DNA from: Ruminiclostridium sp. | GTDB taxonomy: Bacteria; Bacillota; Clostridia; Oscillospirales; Ruminococcaceae | Assembly: GCA_017935365.1 (NCBI GenBank) | Contig: JAGBHT010000010.1 | Span: 1 to 64,000, forward strand | Direction: 5' to 3' | DNA length: 64,000 nucleotides | Shown: piece after piece, positions 8,558-16,887 of the stretch | How the letters are laid out: every line of letters begins with the position of its first letter | Position numbering within the stretch: position 1 is the stretch's first letter | Notes under the pieces: generated by a model | Told to the model about the DNA's origin: nothing | Database searches by the model: none | The model's input: the letters and a program-made list of their open reading frames with translations, nothing else | Made by a program: the position numbers and the translations under genes

Positions 8558-8719
8558 TCACTGTTTACATAGTTCTGTGCTGTTTTCCTCTTTTTTCGGC
8601 ACAGAGGTATTCTCCTTTTTAACTTCCCGTATCATATCATACGGATAGTATGAATACGGGAGCGGAAAATCTGCCATCCGGACAAGTTCCTGATGAGCGT
8701 TTTCAATAGATTTTTTCAT
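8558..8719 (-). CDS. Possible 53-residue small protein
   Basis: An open frame starts MKKSIENAHQEL and contains a Pro/Tyr-rich stretch (FPLPYSYYPYD) before a Lys/Glu-rich tail. It has no recognisable family. The ATG at 8719 lacks a well-placed binding site. AAAGGA further upstream (about 8738-8744) fits a different ATG (8730) in another frame that stops after eight codons, so expression would need re-initiation or a frameshift. It is the only protein-like reading of this gap. Confidence 0.3.
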   Translation of the reverse strand: MKKSIENAHQELVRMADFPLPYSYYPYDMIREVKKENTSVPKKEENSTELCKQ

Positions 8720-8763
8720 AGTTTTTCATGTTTTGTATTCCTTTTTTTGTATGAATTTTGGTG

Positions 8764-8793
8764 AACAGGCTTACCCTTATCGGCAAACCTGTT
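8764..8793. other. Palindrome in intergenic gap
   Basis: AACAGGCTT (8764-8772) and AAACCTGTT (8785-8793) form an imperfect stem, followed on the plus strand by TATCTTTTATT. It may be a weak terminator, or another member of the palindrome series in this gap. Confidence 0.4.
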
Positions 8794-8861
8794 TATCTTT
8801 TATTACAAGCCTATTACAAAAAATGTCCTTTTTATGGTACAAAATGTATGATATACTACAG

Positions 8862-8960
8862 ATAACACATAAGAAACTCCTTTCTTTTGTGTTTTCCTTA
8901 TTTCCTTATTCTGAGATGACAGCCTGCTGTTTTATACAGTGGGCTGTCATTGTTTTTAAT
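8862..8960 (+). ncRNA. Candidate small RNA with own promoter and terminator
   Basis: TTTTTA (8830-8835), 17 bases, TATACT (8853-8858) resembles a promoter and aligns with the promoter-like part of the array units. About 60 bases on, ATGACAGCC (8916-8924) pairs with GGGCTGTCAT (8941-8950) and runs into TGTTTTT: a good terminator. No credible ORF lies between, so a transcript of about 95 nt with a pyrimidine-rich middle (TTTCCTTATTTCC) is plausible. Not a known RNA that I recognise. Confidence 0.45.
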
Positions 8961-9001
8961 ATAATATAAGATGAGCGTTTTGTGATATCCGGGCTAAAGT
9001 C

Positions 9002-9030
9002 TTGATTATTACGACAAATTGTGCTATACT
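9002..9030 (+). promoter_or_regulatory. Promoter of sugar transferase-pyrB-proBA string
   Basis: TTGATT at 9002-9007, 17 bases, TATACT at 9025-9030 with an upstream TG (extended -10). Confidence 0.8.
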
Positions 9031-9083
9031 AAATTCGATTATAAACAACTTCCGCTTAAATGCGGTAGCAAGGATGTGTCGTA

Positions 9084-10502
9084 TTGAACAAGGATAAAGA
9101 AAAATACAAACGTACCGCTCTTATAGTAGACGCTCTGGTACTTCTTACATGGGAAACCTCTACTTTCGGCATTATATGGCTGAATTACTATAACAGCGAG
9201 ATGGCTTTCAGCTTCTTCAGAAAAGGAAACTGGCTGTTATTCGGACTGTACTTTGCCATTCTCTATGTATTCTCAAGGATATATAAGGGACTTAAAATCG
9301 GCTCGCATAAAACAACGGATATAATAGTGTCGCAGATACTCGCAACGCTCTGTACAAACTTTATAACCTATATCCAGATATGCCTTATATCGCGCTCCAT
9401 GCTCGACCCGCGTCCGCTTCTTGTCGGTACGCTGTATCAGGCGGTGGTTATCGCTCTGTGGGCGTTTGTGAGCGGAAAGATATTCCGTGCGCTGTACCCG
9501 GCTAAGAATGTGATAATGATATACGGACTTGAACAGCCTGCAAGAATGCTTGTCGAAAAGATGAGCAAGCGCCGCGACAAATACAATATCACACGCATGA
9601 TGAATGTCTCCGAGGGCTTTGAGGCTATTACCGCAGAGATACCGAAATATGACGGCGTAGTTATCTGCGATACCCCCAACGAGATCAGGAACGATATACT
9701 GAAATTCTGCTTCAAGACCTCTGTCAGAACCTATCTTGTGCCTAAGATAAGCGATATTATCGTAAGAGGCGGAGATAATATGGAGCTGTTTGACACTCCG
9801 CTTATTATCTCGAAAAATTACGGACTTGGCATAGAACAGCGTTTTTTCAAGCGTTGCTTTGACATTCTTCTTTCGTCTATCGGTATTATAATAGCGTCAC
9901 CGTTTATGCTGATAACAGCAATAGCAATAAAGCTCTGCGATCACGGTCCCGTGCTGTATAAGCAGGTGCGCCTTACTAAGGACGGTAAGGAATTTAAGCT
10001 TCTGAAATTCAGAAGCATGGTTGTAAATGCCGAAAGTGACGGCGTTGCAAGACTTGCAAGCGACGGCGACAAGCGAGTAACTCCTGTAGGTAAGTTCATA
10101 AGAAAAGTAAGACTTGATGAACTGCCTCAGCTGTTCAATATCTTCAAGGGCGATATGTCGGTAGTAGGCCCTCGTCCCGAACGTCCCGAAATCAGCCGTG
10201 AGTATGAAAAGGAAATGCCCGAATTTGCGTTCCGCCTTAAAGTCAAGGCAGGACTTACAGGTAATGCACAGGTAGTCGGTAAGTATAACACGACCCCATA
10301 TGATAAGCTGAAGCTTGATCTTATGTATATCGAAAAGTATACGCTTGCCAAGGATATTCTGCTTATTCTTAAAACCGTCAAGATTATCTTTATGCCCGAA
10401 GAAAGCACAGAGGGTATAAAGGAAGGATATATAACTCCCCTGCAAAAAGGTGAGGATACGCAAAGCAAGGAAGGACACGACGACAATGGAAACATTCAGT
10501 AA
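9084..10502 (+). CDS. Polyprenyl-phosphate sugar-1-phosphate transferase (WcaJ/CpsE-type)
   Basis: A 472-residue initiating transferase of surface polysaccharide synthesis, which moves a sugar-1-phosphate from a nucleotide sugar to undecaprenyl phosphate at the inner face of the membrane. About four N-terminal membrane segments (residues 10-140), a cytoplasmic middle region, then a bacterial sugar transferase domain from about residue 256: a membrane helix, VLYKQVRLTKDGK, KFRSM, RLDELPQL and DMSVVGPRPERPE. It starts at TTG with AAGGA at 9070-9074. The other polysaccharide genes are 30 kb away (40340-45942); here it leads into pyrB. Confidence 0.92.
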   Translation: MNKDKEKYKRTALIVDALVLLTWETSTFGIIWLNYYNSEMAFSFFRKGNWLLFGLYFAILYVFSRIYKGLKIGSHKTTDIIVSQILATLCTNFITYIQICLISRSMLDPRPLLVGTLYQAVVIALWAFVSGKIFRALYPAKNVIMIYGLEQPARMLVEKMSKRRDKYNITRMMNVSEGFEAITAEIPKYDGVVICDTPNEIRNDILKFCFKTSVRTYLVPKISDIIVRGGDNMELFDTPLIISKNYGLGIEQRFFKRCFDILLSSIGIIIASPFMLITAIAIKLCDHGPVLYKQVRLTKDGKEFKLLKFRSMVVNAESDGVARLASDGDKRVTPVGKFIRKVRLDELPQLFNIFKGDMSVVGPRPERPEISREYEKEMPEFAFRLKVKAGLTGNAQVVGKYNTTPYDKLKLDLMYIEKYTLAKDILLILKTVKIIFMPEESTEGIKEGYITPLQKGEDTQSKEGHDDNGNIQ

Positions 10503-11571
10503 TCTTATCGACCTCGATTCATATTCACCCGATGAGTGGAATATGATAGTTGAGCTGGCTCAGCAGATTCAGAAGAATCCTGCGCTTTACCGCTCAAGAT
10601 GTAGCGGAAAGATAATGGCAACTCTGTTCTATGAACCGTCTACAAGAACACAGATGAGCTTTCAGACTGCTATGCTCAGGCTCGGCGGTACGATAATAGG
10701 ATTTGACAACCCGTCAACATCTTCTGTTTCCAAAGGCGAGAATATAAAGGATACAACAAAGATCGTAAGCAGTTATGCGGATATACTTGTGATGAGAAAT
10801 CCGTATGAGGGCAGTGCAAAGGCGGCGGCTCTCACAGCCGATTGCCCCGTTATAAACGCAGGCGACGGCGGACACCTGCACCCGACACAGACGCTCACCG
10901 ATATGCTGACGCTCAAAAACGAAAAGGGCAGACTGGATCATCTGAAAATAGGTCTTTGCGGCGACTTACGTTATGGCAGGACGGTACACTCACAGCTCAA
11001 GGCGCTGTCACGCTATGAGGGCAACGAGTTTATCCTGATCTCAACTCCTGAGCTTGCTCTGCCGTCATATATCAAGGACGTGCTTAATGCAAGAGGCTGT
11101 ACTTATAAAGAGATCTATTCGCTTGACGAGGCTATAACCGAGGAATCACTCGATATGCTGTATATGACAAGAATACAGAAAGAGCGTTTTGCAAGCGAGG
11201 AAGAATACAACAAGCAGAAAGACGTATTCCGTCTTGACACCGAAAAGATGAAGAAAGCTCCGAAAGATATGATCGTTATGCACCCGCTCCCAAGAGTAGA
11301 CGAGATAGCAATGGACGTGGACGACGATCCGAGAGCCATGTATTTCACACAGGCGAAGAACGGAATGTTCGTGCGTATGGCACTTATCATATCTGTGCTT
11401 GAGGGCAGGCTCGGTGCACCGAAACTGCTTACAGGCACTGTAAAGAACGATGTACAGTGCACCAACCCCAAGTGCATTACAAAGACAGAGCATTATCTCC
11501 CTCACAGCTATAAGGTGCAGGGCGATATCTGCGAATGTGAATACTGTGACGAGCGCATACTGCTCGACTGA
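10486..11571 (+). CDS. pyrB: Aspartate carbamoyltransferase with C-terminal PyrI-like zinc domain
   Basis: Transfers a carbamoyl group to aspartate in pyrimidine synthesis. YEPSTRTQMSF (STRT at residues 52-55) and HPLPRVDEI (266-274) are the carbamoyl-phosphate and aspartate loops. At 361 residues it is about 50 longer than a plain catalytic chain: the tail has Cys325-x4-Cys330-x20-Cys351-x2-Cys354 in a context like the zinc domain of regulatory chain PyrI, but the nucleotide-binding PyrI half is absent. I chose the ATG at 10486, after AAGGAAGG (10467-10474); it overlaps the transferase gene by 17 bases. An in-frame GTG at 10450 is less likely. Confidence 0.95.
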   Translation: METFSNLIDLDSYSPDEWNMIVELAQQIQKNPALYRSRCSGKIMATLFYEPSTRTQMSFQTAMLRLGGTIIGFDNPSTSSVSKGENIKDTTKIVSSYADILVMRNPYEGSAKAAALTADCPVINAGDGGHLHPTQTLTDMLTLKNEKGRLDHLKIGLCGDLRYGRTVHSQLKALSRYEGNEFILISTPELALPSYIKDVLNARGCTYKEIYSLDEAITEESLDMLYMTRIQKERFASEEEYNKQKDVFRLDTEKMKKAPKDMIVMHPLPRVDEIAMDVDDDPRAMYFTQAKNGMFVRMALIISVLEGRLGAPKLLTGTVKNDVQCTNPKCITKTEHYLPHSYKVQGDICECEYCDERILLD

Positions 11572-11585
11572 ACAAGAGGAAATAT

Positions 11586-12374
11586 ATGATAGACTTTTCA
11601 ACTAAAAAGAGAATTGTTATAAAGGTAGGCACAAGCACACTTGCGCATAACACAGGAAATCTGAATATCAGACGTGTATCAAAGCTAGTGGAAGTAATGT
11701 CGGATATCAAGAATTCCGGCAAGGACGTGATATTTGTTACATCGGGCGCTCAGGGTGTGGGTGCGGCAAAGGCAGGACTTCACTCAAAGCCTACTGAAAT
11801 GCCCAAGAAGCAGGCTTGCGCCGCTATAGGTCAGTGCGAGCTTATGCACATATATGACCGTGAATTTGCAAACTACAATCACACGGTAGCGCAGGTGCTC
11901 CTTACCCGTGACGTAATCAGCAACAAGACAAGAAAAGAGAACGTTACAAACACTTTCAGCACGCTCCTTGATATGGGAATAGTGCCGATAATCAACGCAA
12001 ATGATACGGTTTCGATAAAAGAACTTGACTTTGACGAGAATGATACACTGTCGGCAATCGTTGCGGCACTGTGCGGTGCGGATCTGCTGGTTATCCTTAC
12101 CGATGTTGACGGACTGTATGACAAGAACCCCAAGCTCCCTGGAGCAAAGCTTATCCCTGAGGTAAAGCAGATAACGAGCGAGATGATAAGCTCGGCAAAG
12201 GATAAGGGCAGTGAGTTTGCTAGCGGCGGTATGATAACAAAGCTTGAAGCGGCTACCATCGCAAAGGAACACGGCATACCGACTGTAATAATAAACGGTC
12301 AGCGCCCCGAGATCCTTTACGACCTGTTTGACAATAAGGCTGTCTGCACGGTATTTACGACAGACGAGGACTGA
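11586..12374 (+). CDS. proB: Glutamate 5-kinase, short form
   Basis: First enzyme of proline synthesis from glutamate. This 262-residue protein is an amino-acid-kinase domain only: VIKVGTSTLA at the start, VTSGAQGVGAAK, NANDTVS, and the DVDGLYDKNP nucleotide loop. It ends without the C-terminal PUA domain of the longer (about 367-residue) type. AGAGGA at 11575-11580 precedes the ATG, 14 bases after pyrB. Co-transcribed with proA. Confidence 0.95.
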   Translation: MIDFSTKKRIVIKVGTSTLAHNTGNLNIRRVSKLVEVMSDIKNSGKDVIFVTSGAQGVGAAKAGLHSKPTEMPKKQACAAIGQCELMHIYDREFANYNHTVAQVLLTRDVISNKTRKENVTNTFSTLLDMGIVPIINANDTVSIKELDFDENDTLSAIVAALCGADLLVILTDVDGLYDKNPKLPGAKLIPEVKQITSEMISSAKDKGSEFASGGMITKLEAATIAKEHGIPTVIINGQRPEILYDLFDNKAVCTVFTTDED

Positions 12375-12384
12375 AAGGATAAAT

Positions 12385-13629
12385 ATGAGCTACATAGACG
12401 AACTCGGAACAAAGGCAAAGGCGGCGGCTAAGCAGTCTGCTATGCTGTCACAGTCGCTGAAGAATGATATCCTCGGCACTATTGCCGCAATGCTTGAAGA
12501 AAACAGAGAAGAGATAAAAAAGGCAAACGAGCTTGATATAACCGTGGCGCACGAAAACAATATGGCGGCGGCAATGGTAGACCGCCTTACACTTACCGAC
12601 GCAAGAATTGACAGTATGGCTGAGGGCGTAAGACAGGTTGCGGCATTGCCCGATCCTGTGGGAAAAATTCTCGGCGGCAATACCTTACCAAACGGTCTTA
12701 CCGTAATAAAAAAATCCGTACCGCTCGGCGTTATCGGAATAATTTTCGAGTCACGTCCCAATGTTACGGTAGACGCGGGTTGCCTTTGCCTTAAAGCGGG
12801 CAATACGGTAATTCTGCGCGGCGGAAGCGATGCGATAAATTCAAACAAGTGCCTTGTAAATATCATGAGAGCGGCGGCAGAAAAGTACGACGTTACTCCC
12901 GATATCGTACAGCTTGTTGAAGATACTTCAAGAGATACCGCAACCGAGCTTATGAAAGCCAACGAATACGTTGACGTGCTTATACCGAGAGGCGGCGGAG
13001 GACTTATAAACGCTGTCATAAAGAATGCCACCGTTCCGGTAATACAGACAGGCGAGGGCAACTGCCACGTTTATGTTGACCGCTTTGCTGATATCGATAT
13101 GGCAGTTGATATAGTTGACAATGCAAAGACACAGCGCCCGTCCGTATGCAACGCTATCGAAAATGTACTAGTACATAAGAATATAGCGGAGGGCTTTTTA
13201 AAGAAGCTTGCGGAAAAGTGGAACGGCAAGGTCGCTTTTGTGGGCGATGAAGCCAGCAGTGCGTATATCACACTTGAAAAGATAGCCGATGACGAGGATT
13301 ACCGCAGAGAGTTCCTTGATCTGAAGATCGCTGTAAAGATAGTTGATGATATAGATGAGGCTATAGCGCATATCAACCGTTTCGGAACAGGTCACAGCGA
13401 GTGCATAGTGACCGAATATCTGCGTAATGCCGAGAAGTTCCAGCGTGAGATCGACGCGGCGGCTGTATATGTAAATGCCAGCACACGCTTTACAGACGGC
13501 TTTGAGTTCGGACTGGGAGCGGAGATCGGCATATCCACACAGAAGCTTCACGTCAGAGGTCCTATGGGACTTGAGGCACTTACAACGTTCAAATATCTTG
13601 TCAACGGAAACGGTCAGATAAGAGGCTAG
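12385..13629 (+). CDS. proA: Glutamate-5-semialdehyde dehydrogenase (gamma-glutamyl phosphate reductase)
   Basis: Second enzyme of proline synthesis: NADPH-dependent reduction of glutamyl 5-phosphate. It is 414 residues, the normal length. VPLGVIGIIFESRPNVT and the catalytic-Cys segment RPSVCNAIENVLVH are clear. The ATG at 12385 follows AAAGGAT, ten bases after proB; the longer upstream frame only reads into proB. Together with proB this gives a complete glutamate-to-glutamate-semialdehyde module. Confidence 0.96.
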   Translation: MSYIDELGTKAKAAAKQSAMLSQSLKNDILGTIAAMLEENREEIKKANELDITVAHENNMAAAMVDRLTLTDARIDSMAEGVRQVAALPDPVGKILGGNTLPNGLTVIKKSVPLGVIGIIFESRPNVTVDAGCLCLKAGNTVILRGGSDAINSNKCLVNIMRAAAEKYDVTPDIVQLVEDTSRDTATELMKANEYVDVLIPRGGGGLINAVIKNATVPVIQTGEGNCHVYVDRFADIDMAVDIVDNAKTQRPSVCNAIENVLVHKNIAEGFLKKLAEKWNGKVAFVGDEASSAYITLEKIADDEDYRREFLDLKIAVKIVDDIDEAIAHINRFGTGHSECIVTEYLRNAEKFQREIDAAAVYVNASTRFTDGFEFGLGAEIGISTQKLHVRGPMGLEALTTFKYLVNGNGQIRG

Positions 13630-13644
13630 GAGGAACGCTTATAA

Positions 13645-14460
13645 ATGGCAAAAAAGAGGAATAAAAACAAAAATCATATAGAAGCAAAGAGTGAGAACAA
13701 GGTCCTGCACGGACTTGCGGGTTCGCTTGAAGAGGCTTTTTCCGAAGATGTAAGCGAAATAGAGCAGGACGAGGTCATCGTTGTCGATGTTCCGGAACGC
13801 AAGCATAAGGGTGTTGCAAAGAAGGTCGCTTATTTCGTTGTCGGACTGCTGGTTATTGTATTTGCGGTCGTTGGCGTTGTCAACACCGTGATAGCGGCAA
13901 GCGGCGCAATAAACCGAATAGCAAATCAGACCGACCTCAAGGAAGAGTTTGCACTCTATCTCTATCCGATAGTAGCGACCGACCCGCCCAGCTTTGAGGA
14001 CGCGTCAACGCTTACCCAGTCTACCATAATCAAGGCGGCTATATCGAGAATACTGCTTACCGGCGATACTTCAAACTATGAGACCGACACGGGCGTAATG
14101 TATATACCCGAATTTGACGTTGAAACAGCGGCAAAAAATATCTTCGGCAATAGTATAGAGGTCACACATCAGACGGTAGGCCATGTTCGGGATCTGGCAA
14201 CATATAACTCCGAGAAGAAGGTTTATATTGTGGCAGATACAAACCGTGTGCCGAACTACTATCCGCAGGTTTCTAAGATAGAAAATGTCGGCGAAACGTA
14301 TACGCTGACGGTAGACTATTATCCGCCTACGGTTTCTATCCCCGGACTTGTGACAGAGCACGTTTCAAGTAAGTCTATGACCTACGTTATCACAAAGAGC
14401 GGAGATAAGAAGACTATTACTTCTATCGCACTTGATAAGGTATCAAGGGAAGACGGCTAA
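13645..14460 (+). CDS. Single-pass membrane protein, unknown function
   Basis: 271 residues. A Lys/Asn-rich start and acidic stretch (about 1-55) precede one membrane segment (about 60-85: VAYFVVGLLVIVFAVVGVV), and a roughly 185-residue extracytoplasmic domain rich in Thr, Tyr and Val follows. No catalytic motif or known family is recognised. The gene follows proA by 15 bases with AGGAGG at 13628-13633, so it is the last member of the string. Located at the membrane; role unknown. Confidence 0.75.
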   Translation: MAKKRNKNKNHIEAKSENKVLHGLAGSLEEAFSEDVSEIEQDEVIVVDVPERKHKGVAKKVAYFVVGLLVIVFAVVGVVNTVIAASGAINRIANQTDLKEEFALYLYPIVATDPPSFEDASTLTQSTIIKAAISRILLTGDTSNYETDTGVMYIPEFDVETAAKNIFGNSIEVTHQTVGHVRDLATYNSEKKVYIVADTNRVPNYYPQVSKIENVGETYTLTVDYYPPTVSIPGLVTEHVSSKSMTYVITKSGDKKTITSIALDKVSREDG

Positions 14461-15024
14461 GCGGGATATAGGTTGACTTTTATACGGAAGTTTTTGAATT
14501 ACGGTAATCGTCGCTGAAAACAGTTTCTGTGCCGACAAGGTGTTAATAATTTCGTGGGTTTATCAGTGCAACTGCACTATCACTGACTATCAAAAAGAAC
14601 GCTACTATCCTAAGATATCTGTATTAAAATGGGACTAAGTGAGCGTCAGCGACTCGCTTACACAAACTTTTCAAATCCGGTCGTTTGTGTGTCTTATAGC
14701 TAACACCCTTAGCGGGGTACGGGTGTGGGTAAGGAAAGAGGGAGCCACGAGGGAGAAAACCTAAGGGACAGGGATAGGGGCTGCTAAGTCCCTCTCCCTG
14801 ATCCCTTTGGTTGTCTTCCTCTTTCATAGCAGTAAGTGTATTAATTTGAATAGCGAAACCGAGAAGTGCTGTCCGACAAATAGCACTATCGGTAGCTTGC
14901 TATCGTAGCCAAAGCTGAATGATATAACAGAAGTATATCAAATTAAAGACTTTTCCTACGCTCCGCCAAGATGTAATCTTGCATAATTTTTCCTTACCTC
15001 TTTTGTAACAAATAACGATTATTC
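14461..15024. other. Non-coding gap with palindromic G/C-rich element
   Basis: No credible gene. About 14731-14825 folds on itself: AAGAGG/CCTCTT at the outside and AGGGACAGGGATAGGG (14764-14779) against CCCTCTCCCTGATCCCT (14792-14808) at the inside. Its AGGGATAGGG core recalls the G-rich blocks of the repeats at 131 and 20949. The 12-mer CGACAAATAGCA (14874-14885) also occurs at 8190 in the array region. Confidence 0.45.
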
Positions 15025-15062
15025 AAAACCCTCTTGTCATTTGCTTGACAAAGAGGGTTTTT
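15025..15062 (+). terminator. Terminator overlapping the next promoter
   Basis: AAACCCTCTTGTCA pairs with TGACAAAGAGGGTTT (one bulged A), then T-rich. The TTGACA in the 3' arm (15045-15050) is at the same time the -35 box of the symporter promoter. Confidence 0.8.
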
Positions 15063-15073
15063 CCGTATATAAT
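15045..15073 (+). promoter_or_regulatory. Consensus promoter of the symporter gene
   Basis: TTGACA at 15045-15050, 17 bases, TATAAT at 15068-15073: a perfect sigma-A promoter embedded in the upstream terminator. Confidence 0.88.
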
Positions 15074-15081
15074 CAATTTAG

Positions 15082-15125
15082 CCGTTTAAAGTAACGTAAC
15101 TTGAAAGCGATAACACTTTAAACGG
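15082..15125 (+). promoter_or_regulatory. 11-bp inverted repeat in symporter leader
   Basis: CCGTTTAAAGT (15082-15092) and ACTTTAAACGG (15115-15125) are perfect complements around a 22-base loop containing GTAACGTAAC. It begins at the expected transcription start, so it is either a repressor operator or a 5' RNA hairpin. Confidence 0.6.
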
Positions 15126-15168
15126 TCATAATTATTTTAGTTTAATTTTATTTGTAAGGGGACAGAAA

Positions 15169-16719
15169 ATGATATTAGCGATACTCATTCTGTACATTCT
15201 GTCGGTAGTCGGCATAGGCATATACTGCCGTAAAAAGACTTCCACAGTAAATGACTTCGTGCTCGGCGGCAGAAGCGTCGGACCGTGGTTCACGGCTTTT
15301 GCGTATGGTACATCTTATTTTTCAGCCGTTATCTTTGTAGGCTATGCAGGTAAATTCGGCTGGAACTTCGGACTTGCTTCAACCTGGATAGGTATAGGAA
15401 ACGCAATACTCGGTTCACTTCTGCCGTGGCTTATCTTAGGCAGACGTACAAGAGTTATGTCAAAGCACCTCGAATCTGCCACAATGCCCGAATTTTTCGG
15501 CAAGCGCTTCAACAGTAAGGCAATGAAGATAATCTCTGCGGTTATCGTATTCGTATTCCTTATCCCGTATACGGCAAGTGTTTACAACGGTCTGTCCAGA
15601 CTGTTCGGCATGGCGTTCAACATTGATTATTCGTTCTGCGTTATCGGTATGGCAGTGATCACCGCCGTATACGTTATTGTCGGCGGCTATAAGGCTACAG
15701 CGCTCAACGACTTCATACAGGGCATTATAATGCTTATCGGTATCGTTGCGGTAATTGCGGCTACTCTTGCGTCAAAAGGCGGTTTCAGCGAGGCAGTAAA
15801 TCAACTGTCGCATATCAGCACAGAGGGTACCGCTTCACCCAATCTCAGCGGCGGATTTGTTTCGTTCTTCGGACCTGATCCGATAAACCTGTTCGGTGTA
15901 ATTATTCTCACATCGCTCGGAACATGGGGACTTCCTCAGATGGTACATAAGTTCTACACGATAAAGGACGAGCGTTCTATCAGAACAGGCACGATAGTAT
16001 CAACGATCTTTGCGCTTGTAGTTGCCGGCGGAAGCTATTTCCTCGGCGGTTTCGGAAGAATATTCGTATCTGATGAAGAGTTTGCACAGATAGGCTCGGA
16101 CGGAATTATCCCCAAGATGCTCGAATCTCTTCCCGAAATACTTATAGGTATAGTTGTTATCCTTGTTCTTTCCGCATCAATGTCAACGCTTTCATCGCTT
16201 GTACTTACATCAAGCTCAACGCTGACGCTTGACCTTATAAATCCGCTTTGCAAGAACAAGCTTGATGAAAAGAAGTCGCTTATAGTAATGCGCGCGTTTA
16301 TAGCGGTTTTCCTTGCAATATCGGTTATAATCGCTCTCAACAAGAACGCCCTTATATCAGACCTTATGGGCTATTCGTGGGGTGCGCTTGCGGGTGCATT
16401 CTTAGCGCCGTTTATGTACGGACTTTTCTGGAAGGGCGTTACCAAGATAAGCGTATATGTAAGCTTCGGCGTCGGCGTTATCGGCACTGTACTGCACATG
16501 ATAATCAAGCCTACAGGTACGATACTCGGCTTCAATGTTGCATCTCCCGTAAACTTCGGTATGTTCCTGATGGTTGCAGGACTTGTTCTTGTTCCGCTTG
16601 TGAGCCTTGTTACGCCTAAGATGAAAAAGCTTGAGCTTGACGAGATATTCGCCTGCTACAAGCAGAAAGCTGAGGTAGAAGTAACCGAGGCTATACCCGA
16701 TGCAGATAAGCTGAAATAA
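15169..16719 (+). CDS. Sodium:solute symporter (SSS family)
   Basis: A 516-residue integral membrane protein with about 13 hydrophobic segments. SSS features include YCRKKTSTVNDFVLGGRS after the first helix, GTSYFSAVIFVG in the second, and GGYKATALNDFIQG. Members use Na+ to take up proline, pantothenate, sugars or other solutes; the substrate cannot be read. A proline role is tempting because proBA lie nearby, but unproven. AAGGGG at 15154-15159 precedes the ATG. Own promoter and terminator make it monocistronic. Confidence 0.9.
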   Translation: MILAILILYILSVVGIGIYCRKKTSTVNDFVLGGRSVGPWFTAFAYGTSYFSAVIFVGYAGKFGWNFGLASTWIGIGNAILGSLLPWLILGRRTRVMSKHLESATMPEFFGKRFNSKAMKIISAVIVFVFLIPYTASVYNGLSRLFGMAFNIDYSFCVIGMAVITAVYVIVGGYKATALNDFIQGIIMLIGIVAVIAATLASKGGFSEAVNQLSHISTEGTASPNLSGGFVSFFGPDPINLFGVIILTSLGTWGLPQMVHKFYTIKDERSIRTGTIVSTIFALVVAGGSYFLGGFGRIFVSDEEFAQIGSDGIIPKMLESLPEILIGIVVILVLSASMSTLSSLVLTSSSTLTLDLINPLCKNKLDEKKSLIVMRAFIAVFLAISVIIALNKNALISDLMGYSWGALAGAFLAPFMYGLFWKGVTKISVYVSFGVGVIGTVLHMIIKPTGTILGFNVASPVNFGMFLMVAGLVLVPLVSLVTPKMKKLELDEIFACYKQKAEVEVTEAIPDADKLK

Positions 16720-16736
16720 TCACGGCAAATAGCAGT

Positions 16737-16766
16737 CACCGCAGTGGAAACACTGCGGTGTTTTTT
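16737..16766 (+). terminator. Terminator of symporter gene
   Basis: Perfect stem CACCGCAGTG (16737-16746), GAAA loop, CACTGCGGTG (16751-16760), then six T. Confidence 0.93.
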
Positions 16767-16824
16767 GTGTTTGCGGTTGCGCTGTTGCCGGAAATAAAAA
16801 ATATCGGTTTAAAACGGAAACTGA

Positions 16825-16853
16825 TTGCAAAATTCGCATTTTTGTAGTATAAT
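16825..16853 (+). promoter_or_regulatory. Promoter of mscS-like gene
   Basis: TTGCAA at 16825-16830, 17 bases, TATAAT at 16848-16853. Confidence 0.8.
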
Positions 16854-16887
16854 CACAGTTACAAATATAAAGCAAAGGAACAAAACT

